Shown: positions 1 through 9,068 of the stretch, piece by piece | How the letters are laid out: the number at the start of each line of letters is the position of its first letter | How positions within the stretch are numbered: the first letter of the stretch is position 1 | DNA from: Prosthecobacter debontii | GTDB taxonomy: Bacteria > Verrucomicrobiota > Verrucomicrobiia > Verrucomicrobiales > Verrucomicrobiaceae | Assembly: GCA_945869675.1 (NCBI GenBank) | Contig: CAMBPS010000029.1 | Span: 1 to 38,036, forward strand | Direction: 5' to 3' | DNA length: 38,036 nucleotides | Notes under the pieces: generated by a model | What the model was told of the DNA's origin: nothing | What the model saw: only the letters and a program-made list of their open reading frames with translations | Database searches by the model: none | Translations under genes and position numbers: made by a program

Positions 1-111
1 GGCTGACATGTCTTTTTTATAGCAGGGTCTTTCCTAATCAGCCAAGACAGAAATTAAGGCTGTGAAATTTTTAGTGCTCATTGCCTACACACTCGCCATG
101 ATGAGCTGTCC

Positions 112-1167
112 ATGCGCCTAGCCATCCTGCATTACACACATAGCCCCGTCATCGGCGGGGTAGAGCGAGTGATCCGTGACCAGGCTGCGGCCCTCAGGAA
201 AATGGGTCATCAAGTGGACTTACTGGATCATGGACTGTGGCAAATGGCGGATACGTCTCATTTTGATTCCTTCATCGTCCACAATGTCTTCACCATGCCC
301 TTCAATCTGGAATGGACCCGTGAACTCACGGCTCTTGCGGCCGCTAAACCTGAACTGCGCTGGATCAATTGGGTTCATGATGTGGCCGCCGTGAATCCTC
401 ACTACGCTCATATCCATTGGCAAGAATCGGTTCCACGTGCGCTACATGTCGCCGTTTCTGAAGTCCGCCGGCAAGACTACTCTAAGGCCACTGGTTTACC
501 AATGGAGAGCATCCACGTCATCCCGAATGGCCTGGATTTTGCCGCTGTTCTTGGGCTCACGCCTCGGATCGCCGAGTTGCGACTCTGGGAACATGACCTT
601 GTTTTAGCGCATCCGACCCGTTTGATTCGGCGAAAAAATCTGGAACTCGGCATCCGCACCACAGCCAAGCTCAAACAATCTGGATGTGATGTCGTTTATG
701 CGATCACTGGAGCTCCTGACCCCCATCAGACGGATGGAAAATTGTATCTCGAAGAGCTCAAGGAACTGGCTAAAGAACTCGGCATCACCGAGCAGCTACT
801 TTGGCTCGGAGAGTCTGCCGCACTCTCGGACGAGGATGTCCGCAGCCTGTATGTCTTGGCTGACGCCTTATTCTTCCCCAGCACAGGTGAAGGCTTTGGC
901 CTACCGTTAATCGAGTCGCTTGCGCATCGCTTACCTATTTTCTGTTCGGATCTTGCCGTTCACCGAGAGGTGCTTGGCAAGGCTGGACGTTATTTCGGAG
1001 TGGATGAAAAGCCGGACGTAATCTCGGCACAGATCATGCACTGGTTACAGACCGATACCGTGGTCCACCACCGACGCCACCTTTGGCGGGAGCACGACAT
1101 GGTCAAAATTTGCCAAGAATACCTTGAGCCTCTGTTCCTTACAGCTACCGCTACCCCTTTAACATGA
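112..1167 (+). CDS. GT4-family glycosyltransferase
   Basis: This is a 351-residue GT-B fold retaining glycosyltransferase of the GT4 type, predicted cytoplasmic and using a nucleotide-sugar donor. The N-terminus (MRLAILHYTHSPVIGGVERV) is the usual first strand and glycine-rich loop that opens the acceptor domain. The C-terminal donor domain carries the E-x7-E motif EGFGLPLIE at residues 260-268, preceded by the LADALFFPS strand. The length is typical of the family. The stop overlaps the start of the branching enzyme gene by an ATGA, so the two are probably translationally coupled, which suggests a role in glucan or glycogen-related synthesis. The actual donor and acceptor cannot be read from the sequence. 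No convincing Shine-Dalgarno precedes the start. The 111 bp upstream show no gene. Confidence 0.88.
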   Translation: MRLAILHYTHSPVIGGVERVIRDQAAALRKMGHQVDLLDHGLWQMADTSHFDSFIVHNVFTMPFNLEWTRELTALAAAKPELRWINWVHDVAAVNPHYAHIHWQESVPRALHVAVSEVRRQDYSKATGLPMESIHVIPNGLDFAAVLGLTPRIAELRLWEHDLVLAHPTRLIRRKNLELGIRTTAKLKQSGCDVVYAITGAPDPHQTDGKLYLEELKELAKELGITEQLLWLGESAALSDEDVRSLYVLADALFFPSTGEGFGLPLIESLAHRLPIFCSDLAVHREVLGKAGRYFGVDEKPDVISAQIMHWLQTDTVVHHRRHLWREHDMVKICQEYLEPLFLTATATPLT

Positions 1168-3359
1168 CCGACCCAACCAGTCCCTCAGCCGAGATCCTCG
1201 CCATCCTTGAGGCCCGCCACAGCAATCCCTTTGGATTTCTGGGAAAACAGATCACAGAGGCTGGAATCATCGTCCGCACCTTTCAGCCAAAGGCACACGC
1301 TGTCACGATTCTCGCCCGAGATGGCTCTGATAGCTGGCCGATGCAGCGCGTGCATCACCATGGCTTCTTCGAGTGCCTGATTCCGACAGGAGTTTCCTTC
1401 GCCTCACTCTGCTACGACCTTGAGCTCTCTACCTTTAACGGTGAAAAGACCCGCATCAGCGATCCTTACACCTTTGGAACCGTTTTAGGGGATCAAGACA
1501 TTTACTTTTTTCGTGAGGGCACTCACCAGCGGCTCTGGGACTGCTTGGGAGCGCGTCTGTGTAGCAAAGAAGGCATCTGCGGTGTTAGCTTTGCCGTCTG
1601 GGCACCCAATGCCCAACGGGTCTCGGTCGTGGGTGATTTTAATGATTGGGATGGCCGCAGACACCCGATGCGCCTGCGGATCGAAGGCGGACTCTGGGAG
1701 ATCTTCCTACCCGGCATCGCGGAACTGACCCATTATAAATTTGAAGTTCTCGCTGCTGATGGTGCGCTGCAGCTCAAGAGTGATCCCATGGCCTTCTTTG
1801 GCCAGCACGGCACTCAGACCGCCAGCCTCGTTTTTGATCTGAAGCGCTACACTTGGGGAGATCAGGAGTGGATGCAAAAACGTCCCACGACCAACCTCTA
1901 CCATACACCAATGAGTGTCTATGAGGTGCATCTTGGCTCCTGGAAACGCATCCCTGAGCAGGGAAACCGCAGCAAGTCCTATCGCGAACTGGCAGATGAT
2001 CTGATCCCTTATGTGAAGAGCATGAACTTCACTCACATCGAACTGATGCCCGTCGCTGAGCATCCCTTTGATGGCTCTTGGGGTTACCAAGTGACGGGTT
2101 ACTTTGCGCCTACCAGCCGATTTGGCAATCCAGACGAATTCCGCGAGTTCGTGGATCGCTGTCATCAGGCAGGCATCGGTGTGCTGCTCGATTGGGTGCC
2201 GGGCCACTTCCCGAAAGATGCTTTTGGTTTGGCTAAGTTCGATGGCACCGCCCTCTATGAGCACGCGGACCCTCGTCAGGGCGAGCACCAAGACTGGGGC
2301 ACTCTCATCTTTAATTATGGCCGCCCTGAGGTGAAAAACTTCATCATCGCTAATGCGCTCTTCTGGCTGGATCAATACCACATCGACGGCCTGCGGGTGG
2401 ATGCCGTAGCATCCATGCTCTACCTCGACTACTCCCGCAAGCCCTGGGCCTGGGTGCCTAACAAATACGGCGGTCGGGAGAACCTCGAAGCCATCGAACT
2501 CATGCGGGATCTTAACCGCATTTGCTATGACAAGCATCCCGGCACGACCATCATCGCCGAGGAAAGCACGGCCTGGCCTGGCGTCTCCAAACCGACCGAC
2601 ATCGGCGGACTCGGCTTTGGCTTCAAATGGAACATGGGCTGGATGAATGACAGCCTCACTTACATCGAAGAGGACCCCATTCACCGGAAGTATCATCATG
2701 GAGATGCCACCTTCTCCATGCTCTATGCCTATGATGAAAATTTCGTCCTCGTGCTCAGTCATGACGAGGTCGTGCACGGCAAAGGCAGCATGATCCAAAA
2801 GATGCCCGGAGACCGATGGCAGAAGTTTGCCAATCTGCGGATGTTTTACGCGTGGATGTGGGCACACCCAGGCAAGAAGCTGCTCTTCATGGGCTGTGAA
2901 TTTGCCCAATGGCAGGAGTGGAGCCATGAGCGCAGCCTCGACTGGCATCTTTTCCTCGGTGAAGAACACGCGGCCATGCAAAAACTCATCCGCGACCTCA
3001 ACTGGCTCTACCAAAAACGTCCCGCCATGCATGCGCTGGATCATGAATCCAGCGGCTTTCAGTGGCTGGATGCTTGTGACGGCGAGAACAGCATTTTTGC
3101 CTTCATGCGTATGGCCCCTGATGGAGATAAAGTCTACTGCATCATCAATGCCACCCCAGTGCCACGGAAAGGCTACCGTGTCGGCGTTGCAGAGCCTGGC
3201 AGCTACCGTGAGTTGATCAATACCGACGCCCCAGGTTACGCTGGCAGTGGTATGATCAATCCTCTACCAATGCCTGCCGGTCAGGTCGAGTGGCAGGGAC
3301 ATCCGTGGAGCATCCTCATCGAGTTACCGCCACTCGGTGCCGTTTGGCTCGGCAGATAG
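1164..3359 (+). CDS. glgB: 1,4-alpha-glucan (glycogen) branching enzyme
   Basis: GlgB cuts alpha-1,4-glucan chains and re-attaches them in alpha-1,6 linkage to make glycogen branches. The 731-residue protein has the standard bacterial architecture. An N-terminal extra beta domain is followed by a CBM48 domain (around residues 125-225, with VSVVGDFNDWDGRRHPM), a GH13 catalytic barrel and a C-terminal all-beta domain. Catalytic residues are visible: nucleophile Asp413 in DGLRVDAVAS, acid/base Glu466 in IIAEEST, and the transition-state Asp534 in LSHDEVVHGK. Length is normal for the family. The start codon overlaps the upstream glycosyltransferase stop (ATGA), and recG starts 6 bp after the stop, so the three genes look like one transcription unit. 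No other glycogen genes lie in the window. Confidence 0.97.
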   Translation: MTDPTSPSAEILAILEARHSNPFGFLGKQITEAGIIVRTFQPKAHAVTILARDGSDSWPMQRVHHHGFFECLIPTGVSFASLCYDLELSTFNGEKTRISDPYTFGTVLGDQDIYFFREGTHQRLWDCLGARLCSKEGICGVSFAVWAPNAQRVSVVGDFNDWDGRRHPMRLRIEGGLWEIFLPGIAELTHYKFEVLAADGALQLKSDPMAFFGQHGTQTASLVFDLKRYTWGDQEWMQKRPTTNLYHTPMSVYEVHLGSWKRIPEQGNRSKSYRELADDLIPYVKSMNFTHIELMPVAEHPFDGSWGYQVTGYFAPTSRFGNPDEFREFVDRCHQAGIGVLLDWVPGHFPKDAFGLAKFDGTALYEHADPRQGEHQDWGTLIFNYGRPEVKNFIIANALFWLDQYHIDGLRVDAVASMLYLDYSRKPWAWVPNKYGGRENLEAIELMRDLNRICYDKHPGTTIIAEESTAWPGVSKPTDIGGLGFGFKWNMGWMNDSLTYIEEDPIHRKYHHGDATFSMLYAYDENFVLVLSHDEVVHGKGSMIQKMPGDRWQKFANLRMFYAWMWAHPGKKLLFMGCEFAQWQEWSHERSLDWHLFLGEEHAAMQKLIRDLNWLYQKRPAMHALDHESSGFQWLDACDGENSIFAFMRMAPDGDKVYCIINATPVPRKGYRVGVAEPGSYRELINTDAPGYAGSGMINPLPMPAGQVEWQGHPWSILIELPPLGAVWLGR

Positions 3360-3365
3360 GCCACT

Positions 3366-5432
3366 ATGTCTTTGGCACTCGACTCCCCACTTAACGCCAT
3401 GCCGGAGCTATCCTCCCGCATGGTCAAGACGCTAGAGAAAGAAGGCCTCACCCAGGTGGCCGATGTCATCTCTTGGTTACCCTTTCGTCATGAAGACCGC
3501 ACTCGGGATGAGAACATCTCCTTTCAGGTCAGTGACATTCCCGTCTGTCACCGCGTGCTGGTGACTAAGACCGGTAACAAATTTTTCGGGCGCCGAGGTT
3601 CAGGCATGTTTGAAGCCAGCGTCGAGCCTTCAGGCGGAGCCAGTATGGGCCAGCTCCTCACTCTGCGCTGGTGGGGCATGGCCTTCATGAGTCGCGTCAT
3701 TGCCGAAGGCCAAAAACTCATCGTCTATGGCAAGATCAAGGAGTTCAAAAGCAAACTCTCCATGGATCATCCCGAGTATGAAATTCTGGATGATGATGAA
3801 ACCGCTACCATCCACAGCGGTCGCATCACACCGGTCTATCGACTGAAGGCTGGCATCACCCAAAAAACCTTGCGCACAGCCGCTTGGCACATTGTTCAAG
3901 CACTAGGAGATGACTTCACCCAAGATGTCTTGCCCAAGCCCAGTGAGCAGGGTGAGTTCGCCGGCTGGAATCGGGCACGGGCGCTGAAAGCCGTGCATTT
4001 CGCTGAAACCCTCGAATCCTTGGAAAAAGCGCGCCGCTATCTCGCGCTTGAAGAGTTTTATGGCTATCAACTGCGCGTCGTGCAACGGCGGCGTGCCGTC
4101 TTGGAGTCTGGGGGACATGCTCATGTAGCGGGTCTTCTGGCCCGCGACTTTGAAGCCGCGCTTCCCTTTCAAATGACCGGTGCACAAAAGCGTTCCCTGA
4201 TTGAAATTCAGCAGGACATGGCCAGCAAAGCGCCAATGAATCGTCTGCTGCATGGAGACGTTGGCAGTGGAAAAACCGTGGTCGCCTTTGCCGCTATGTT
4301 GGGTGCTGTTGAATCGGGCAAACAAGCCGCCCTCATGGCACCGACACAGATTTTAGCCGACCAGCATTACCAGACTGCCAGGAAATGGTTGGAGCCTCTA
4401 GGACTCCGTGTAGCGCTGCGGACAGGAGCAAGGAGTGAAGAATCGACAGCGCATGACACGGGCATTTGTGAAATCGTCATTGGCACACACGCGCTGCTTC
4501 ATGACGCCCAGCTCGTGAAGAACCTCGGACTCGTCGTCATTGATGAACAGCATAAATTTGGTGTCGCTCAGCGGGCCAAATTGATCCAAAAGGGCAACAC
4601 ACCGGACGTGCTGGTCATGACCGCCACCCCGATTCCGCGAACCTTGACCCTCACCATCTATGGAGATCTGGATGTCTCCACCATCGACGAGCGCCCGAAA
4701 GAACGTGGCAAGATCATCACCAAAGTCCGCCCTGCCAGCAAACAAGCCGATGCGGCCAAATTCCTTTTGGAACAGCTTGAAGAAGGTCGCCAGGCCTACC
4801 TGGTCTATCCGCTCATCGAGGAGTCTGAAAAGCTGGATGTCACCGCCGCTAAAAAAGGCCATGAGCAATGGTGCAAACTGCTGCCGAATTTCAGTGTAGG
4901 CTTGCTTCATGGCAAGCTCGATGCGGAAGAAAAAGACCAAGTCATGCGCGACTTCCGCTCTGGCAAACATGAGGTGCTCGTCTCCACCACGGTCATCGAA
5001 GTCGGCGTGGACGTGCCGAACGCCAGCGTCATGTACATTCACCATGCCGAGCGTTACGGTCTAGCCCAGTTGCACCAGCTCCGTGGCCGCATCGGTCGAG
5101 GTGAACACACCTCTTATTGCGTGCTGTTTGTGGCTGATAAAGATGAAGAGGCCAAATCCCGCCTAGCCATTATGGAAGAGACCACCGACGGCTTCCGCAT
5201 TTCGGAAGAAGATCTCAAACGTCGTGGCCCCGGCGATGTTCTAGGCAAAGCCCAAAGTGGCCAAGCTCCACTCAAATTTGCTGAACTCTTAGCCGACACA
5301 CGCCTCGTCCGTCTAGCGCGTCAACTGGCAGAGAAGACGCTGGATGAAGACCCACTGCTTAAGGCCACACGCTTTGCTGACATCCGCGCATTCATTTTTC
5401 AAGAGGACGTTCCACAAGCGATGATGCAATAG
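3366..5432 (+). CDS. recG: ATP-dependent DNA helicase RecG
   Basis: RecG is a superfamily 2 DNA translocase that regresses stalled replication forks and migrates branched DNA. At 688 residues it has the usual length. The N-terminal wedge/OB region is followed by the helicase core. Walker A is GDVGSGKT near residues 297-304. The DEQH box (DEQHKFGV) begins near residue 393, with Lys where Arg is common. Motif III is MTATPIPRTL. The C-terminal helicase lobe includes QLRGRIGRG (motif VI), and the RecG-specific TRG-like tail contains RRGPGDVLGKAQSG. The start ATG lies 6 bp behind the glgB stop, so expression is probably linked to the glycan genes even though the functions are unrelated. The next gene converges from the opposite strand. 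Confidence 0.97.
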   Translation: MSLALDSPLNAMPELSSRMVKTLEKEGLTQVADVISWLPFRHEDRTRDENISFQVSDIPVCHRVLVTKTGNKFFGRRGSGMFEASVEPSGGASMGQLLTLRWWGMAFMSRVIAEGQKLIVYGKIKEFKSKLSMDHPEYEILDDDETATIHSGRITPVYRLKAGITQKTLRTAAWHIVQALGDDFTQDVLPKPSEQGEFAGWNRARALKAVHFAETLESLEKARRYLALEEFYGYQLRVVQRRRAVLESGGHAHVAGLLARDFEAALPFQMTGAQKRSLIEIQQDMASKAPMNRLLHGDVGSGKTVVAFAAMLGAVESGKQAALMAPTQILADQHYQTARKWLEPLGLRVALRTGARSEESTAHDTGICEIVIGTHALLHDAQLVKNLGLVVIDEQHKFGVAQRAKLIQKGNTPDVLVMTATPIPRTLTLTIYGDLDVSTIDERPKERGKIITKVRPASKQADAAKFLLEQLEEGRQAYLVYPLIEESEKLDVTAAKKGHEQWCKLLPNFSVGLLHGKLDAEEKDQVMRDFRSGKHEVLVSTTVIEVGVDVPNASVMYIHHAERYGLAQLHQLRGRIGRGEHTSYCVLFVADKDEEAKSRLAIMEETTDGFRISEEDLKRRGPGDVLGKAQSGQAPLKFAELLADTRLVRLARQLAEKTLDEDPLLKATRFADIRAFIFQEDVPQAMMQ

Positions 5433-5451
5433 GCTCCTCAAACCTTGAACG

Positions 5452-5823
5452 CTAAGTAGATGATTCTTTTGCATGTCTAGCAAAAGTGCGATGAGCCACG
5501 CCTGCGGCAGCAGTCCGACTGTCTACTTGCAGGATCCGAAAGATAGCCTTTGCGTGAGCTTTCACGGTGAAAAAGCTGCATCCCAGTATGATGCGGATCT
5601 CTTCATTGGTCTTTCCCTCAGCAATCCAATACAGCACTTCCGATTGCCTAGGCGTCAGAGACAGTTTATCCCTCAAAAGCGCAATTGAGGCTAAAGCAGA
5701 TTGTGTTGTTGGCTGTTGATTTAAGGGCAATCGAGCACTTAAAGGCTTTGCGTGAAATTCGCCATTGCCCATTCGGGCAATAGCCTTCAGGCGGCCTACG
5801 GCAGCAGGTAAGGAGGTTTTCAT
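5452..5823 (-). CDS. Orphan LuxR-type HTH DNA-binding protein
   Basis: This small protein of about 123 residues has a C-terminal LuxR/FixJ-type (GerE) helix-turn-helix over its last 60 or so residues. The recognisable core is LTPRQSEVLYWIAEGKTNEE followed by the VKAHAKAIF recognition-helix region. There is no receiver or autoinducer-binding domain; the first 55 residues match nothing I recognise. I chose the ATG at 5823 because a GAGG lies about 10 bases upstream of it. A GTG at 5880 would add 19 residues but has no ribosome binding site. The gene converges on recG, leaving 19 bp between stops, and diverges from the polysaccharide deacetylase gene. It might act on the shared intergenic region, but that is inference. 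Its target and signal are unknown. Confidence 0.72.
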   Translation of the reverse strand: MKTSLPAAVGRLKAIARMGNGEFHAKPLSARLPLNQQPTTQSALASIALLRDKLSLTPRQSEVLYWIAEGKTNEEIRIILGCSFFTVKAHAKAIFRILQVDSRTAAAGVAHRTFARHAKESST

Positions 5824-6085
5824 AGGGTTGGGACCTCGTGTGAGGATGCCGCAACGACCTTCGATTAACCCCGTCTTCACCTATGATACGGCGAGATGAA
5901 AGGAACCCGGTGCGATTTTCAATCCTACAATTGTCCGAATTGAAGCGCTTGAAAGCTGCTGCCGTATCCAGGGAATACAAGGCTATTGATCCGGTCTATC
6001 TTGCGGTGATTGAAGCCGAAAATGCTACATTCTCCCAGGGCTTATGCATGAAGTGATAGAGTGAATGCGGCGAGGCCTGTTGATT

Positions 6086-6090
6086 GGAGG
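6086..6090 (+). promoter_or_regulatory. Shine-Dalgarno fixing the deacetylase start
   Basis: GGAGG lies 8 bases before the ATG at 6099. It supports that start over the in-frame TTG at 6084, which it would overlap, and over the internal ATG at 6276, which has no such site. Confidence 0.7.
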
Positions 6091-6098
6091 ATTCACAA

Positions 6099-7145
6099 AT
6101 GCAGAGAATGCATAAGATTTATTCACAGCCGCTCATCCTGCCAAACTTGTCAATTGTGTCGAATTGGCCTCCTCTATTTGCCATGCATACGGCCTGCATT
6201 TCTCCCGTTTCCCACAAAATTCAGGCTTTCCTAAATGCATTGAGCCTGTACTCTGCGCCCGTGATTTCTCAACGCATGTATCTCAGTCTTTGGTTCGGCA
6301 TCCTCATGGGCAGCGCGGGCTGCTCTTCATCCCCTGATAAGCAGCCGCCTGCCACGGCTCTGGTCAATGCGCAGAAGGCCACGCAGGATGCAACATTGCA
6401 GGACAATTCACTGGTCAAACGGATGAATACCCCGTCCTCGATGCCTACGGTGCAGCCTGCGGGGGCTAAGGTAAGCTATTCCCAGGTCAACATCACCGAA
6501 CCCGTGGTGGCAATGACCTTTGATGACGGTCCACACCCGACTCTGACGCCGAAGCTACTCGACATCCTCAAGGCTCGTCACATCAAGTGCACGTTTTTTG
6601 TCATCGGCAAAAATGCCCAGACCTACCCAAATATCATCCGCCGGATGATCGCAGAGGGGCATGAGGTGGCCAATCATACCTGGACGCATTGCAGCCTAAC
6701 CAGCCGCTCTGATGCCCAGATCCGCACAGAACTGCAACAAAGTGAAGATGCCTTGGTAGCCACCGCCAATTACCACCCGCATCTGATCCGCCCACCTTAT
6801 GGAGCGATCAATACGAGGGTGAAACAATTGATGTTTTCTGAGTTTGGCTACAGCACGATCATGTGGTCGGTCGATCCCCAGGACTGGCGCCGCCCGGGTG
6901 TATCTGTGGTGACGAGCCGCCTGGTCAGTGGTGCTCGCCCAGGAGCCATCATGCTAGCCCATGACATTCATCCACCGACCATTCAGGCGATGCCTGCGAT
7001 GTTCGATCAACTGCTGGCCAAGGGCTACCAGTTCGTCACCGTCAGCCAGCTGCTGAACATGGAAAAAGCCAACATGCCCGTGGGTTTGGTGATCAGTCCG
7101 GCTGCGCCACTCAATGAGAAAGATCCGACACCGCTGCCACAGTGA
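6099..7145 (+). CDS. Secreted NodB-type polysaccharide deacetylase
   Basis: This is a carbohydrate esterase 4 family deacetylase, expected to remove N- or O-acetyl groups from peptidoglycan, chitin-like or exopolysaccharide substrates outside the cytoplasm. All NodB motifs are present in order: TFDDGP (metal and catalytic Asp, Asp142-Asp143), HTWTH (metal-binding His193 and His197), RPPYG, DPQDW and MLAHDIH. A strong GGAGG precedes the ATG at 6099, giving 348 residues. A second in-frame ATG at 6276 begins MYLSLWFGILMGSAGCSSS, a textbook-shaped lipoprotein signal ending at Cys. With the first start, the same stretch would instead be an internal hydrophobic segment about 60 residues in. Either way the catalytic domain is extracytoplasmic. 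The C-terminus is a short tail of no clear domain. It reads divergently from the LuxR-type gene. Confidence 0.92.
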   Translation: MQRMHKIYSQPLILPNLSIVSNWPPLFAMHTACISPVSHKIQAFLNALSLYSAPVISQRMYLSLWFGILMGSAGCSSSPDKQPPATALVNAQKATQDATLQDNSLVKRMNTPSSMPTVQPAGAKVSYSQVNITEPVVAMTFDDGPHPTLTPKLLDILKARHIKCTFFVIGKNAQTYPNIIRRMIAEGHEVANHTWTHCSLTSRSDAQIRTELQQSEDALVATANYHPHLIRPPYGAINTRVKQLMFSEFGYSTIMWSVDPQDWRRPGVSVVTSRLVSGARPGAIMLAHDIHPPTIQAMPAMFDQLLAKGYQFVTVSQLLNMEKANMPVGLVISPAAPLNEKDPTPLPQ

Positions 7146-7151
7146 ACCTTT

Positions 7152-7231
7152 CAAAGGATGAAATGTGAAGGATAAAGGATGAATTCCCATCCGCAGAGCT
7201 TCATCCTTCAGATTTCATCCTTCATCCTTTG
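7152..7231. repeat. Inverted array of 7-nt tandem units
   Basis: Two 32-nt arms (7152-7183 and 7200-7231) are inverted copies separated by 16 nt. The outer 11 bases and an inner 9-base block pair perfectly. Each arm is itself a run of 7-nt units: the right arm reads TTCATCC, TTCAGAT, TTCATCC, TTCATCC, TTTG. The element fills almost the whole gap between the deacetylase stop (7145) and the GTPase start (7237). It could act as a hairpin terminator or mRNA-stabilising structure, but there is no clean T-tract. Confidence 0.75.
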
Positions 7232-7236
7232 TCTCA

Positions 7237-8976
7237 ATGATCGGTGATACTTACTTCCAAATCCGCTCCCAGCTCGATACCGAGCTTGGGAAGCTAGGGA
7301 CCGTGCTGCGTGAGCTGAATGCAGGATCGGAGTCCGTGGCCATCGTGGACAATCTAATGGCCAGCCTGAAGGAGCCGTTTGTGTTTGTCGTCGTCGGTGA
7401 GGTCAATGTGGGGAAGTCCACCTTTCTCAATGCACTGTTTGGGCAGGATTTTTCCCGGACTGGCGTGATGCCGACCACGGGAAAGATCTTGTTTTTTAAG
7501 CATGGCCCAGAATACCAGATCAAACCGATCACGGGGACGCTGGATGAGGTGCAAGTGCCCGCGGAATTCCTGCGAGATTTCCACATTGTGGATACCCCCG
7601 GGACCAACAGCATCGAAAACGAGCACCAGGAAATCACCGAGCGCTTTGTGCCGATCTCTGATCTCGTCATCTTTGTCTTCAGCGCCATGAATCCTTGGGG
7701 TGCCAGCGCCTGGCAGTTTCTAGACAAAGTGCATAAACACTGGATGCGGAACGTCATCTTTGTCATCCAGCAGTGTGACCTACGCAGCGCTGAAGAGATG
7801 AGCGTGATCATCGACTACATGGGCCAACTGGCGCGTCAGCGTTATGGTCGTGATTTCCCGATCTTTCCGGTTTCTGCCAAAAAAGCCTACTTAGCGCGCA
7901 GCTCGGGACTGGATCGTGAGAAACTGATGCAGGAAAGCGGCTTTCATGGCCTAGAGAGCCACATTTCCACCCTCGTAGGTCAGAATGCCACGCGCCTGAA
8001 TAAACTGGGCAGCAGTGTGCGCATCTCTCAACAACTGCTCAACCAGCTCAATGAACGGGTTATTGCCACCGCCGATCAAGCCCAGCGCGCCGCTGCCATG
8101 GTGCATGAGCTTCAAACCGAACGGGAAATGCAGGTGGACCGGACGCTCAAAAAGATTCTGCCAGCCCTAGATGCCACTGAGCGCGATTACCACGAGTCCT
8201 GTTTACGCGTGGCGAGTCTGGCTGAAAACACCCTGGCCACCCGCCGTGCCTTTGATCAAAAAGACAGTGAAGATGACATGCCAGAAACCGGCAATAAGGC
8301 CCAAAGCCTAGACCACCGCCTGTTTCAGGATCTGCAACAGCGCACTGGCGACCGCTGGCGTCAGGTCGGCATCATTTTAGAAGAAGACTACCTGCAATAT
8401 GAGCGCTTCCTACACGCCCAAGGCCGCGGCAGCCTCTACCCGGCAGATGACAAGCTACCAACCAAGGGTGACCCAGAAATCCGCCGCCTTTTCAGCGCTC
8501 ACATCGACAGCACCATCCGCCGTTTTGTGCTGAGCCTGAGACTGGATGAAACCATCGAGCCTGGACTGCTAGCCGCCCGCCGCCGCGCTCGCTGGGTTCC
8601 TTGGTTGGCCCTGCCCACGGTCCTTAGCACTGGGGTAGCGTGGTATTTCGAAGGGCCTGTCGGAGCAGGAATCGCTGCAGGTGCAGGATTGCTAATCGTC
8701 GGCGCCGTCTTTCTGATCACCCAAGCTGCATTAAACACAGCCCGCAGCTCCATAATCGATCGATTGGAAGCTTCTGCCAATCACCTTCGTCAGATGCTGA
8801 ATGACCAGGTGCAGCTCGACATCTCTACCCTGTTTGCCCGCTTCCTCACTGTCCTTACTCCCGCTCAACAGCAGGCCACCGCCCAAGAAGAGCACATGCA
8901 CGAACAAACTGAGCGCCTGCGTGGACTCTATGAAGACTTTACCAAGGTCGAGCAGCAAGTCCGCTCTGCCCTTTAA
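7237..8976 (+). CDS. Dynamin-like GTPase, membrane-associated
   Basis: This 579-residue protein is a dynamin-superfamily large GTPase of the bacterial type, probably acting in membrane remodelling or membrane-stress protection at the inner membrane. The G domain is N-terminal: the P-loop GEVNVGKST begins at residue 54, the G2 threonine is in MPTTGK, G3 is DTPGTN, and a degenerate G4 sits at IQQCDL instead of N/TKxD. A long helical stalk follows (about residues 270-440), rich in Gln, Glu and Arg. A hydrophobic hairpin around residues 451-500 (WLALPTVLSTGVAWYF, then AGIAAGAGLLIVGAVFLI) would be the membrane paddle or transmembrane pair. More coiled-coil sequence ends the protein. No second dynamin gene adjoins it, although bacterial dynamins often come in pairs. 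The start lies just after the 7-nt inverted repeat array. Confidence 0.87.
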   Translation: MIGDTYFQIRSQLDTELGKLGTVLRELNAGSESVAIVDNLMASLKEPFVFVVVGEVNVGKSTFLNALFGQDFSRTGVMPTTGKILFFKHGPEYQIKPITGTLDEVQVPAEFLRDFHIVDTPGTNSIENEHQEITERFVPISDLVIFVFSAMNPWGASAWQFLDKVHKHWMRNVIFVIQQCDLRSAEEMSVIIDYMGQLARQRYGRDFPIFPVSAKKAYLARSSGLDREKLMQESGFHGLESHISTLVGQNATRLNKLGSSVRISQQLLNQLNERVIATADQAQRAAAMVHELQTEREMQVDRTLKKILPALDATERDYHESCLRVASLAENTLATRRAFDQKDSEDDMPETGNKAQSLDHRLFQDLQQRTGDRWRQVGIILEEDYLQYERFLHAQGRGSLYPADDKLPTKGDPEIRRLFSAHIDSTIRRFVLSLRLDETIEPGLLAARRRARWVPWLALPTVLSTGVAWYFEGPVGAGIAAGAGLLIVGAVFLITQAALNTARSSIIDRLEASANHLRQMLNDQVQLDISTLFARFLTVLTPAQQQATAQEEHMHEQTERLRGLYEDFTKVEQQVRSAL

Positions 8977-9068
8977 CGAAACTCAATTCCCCGCCTTAGC
9001 CGAGAGCTATCATTGATAGCTGTCAAAGAGACGGGACATGAGCCGAAAAGCAGCTTGGATTGATGAAG

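Noticed and set aside
1707..3044. 445-codon open frame antisense to glgB
   Set aside because: It lies wholly opposite a certain gene in the frame expected to stay open by codon bias, and its product resembles no family.
4398..5045. 215-codon open frame antisense to recG
   Set aside because: It is a shadow of the recG coding sequence; no ribosome binding site or family features.
5885..5968. GATACGGC / GCCGTATC inverted pair in the LuxR-deacetylase gap
   Set aside because: Only 8 bp each and separated by 68 bp, so it may be chance; no promoter alignment supports it as an operator.
5666..5980. 104-codon minus-strand frame overlapping the LuxR-type gene
   Set aside because: The overlapping frame encoding the helix-turn-helix is clearly the real one; this product has no recognisable features.
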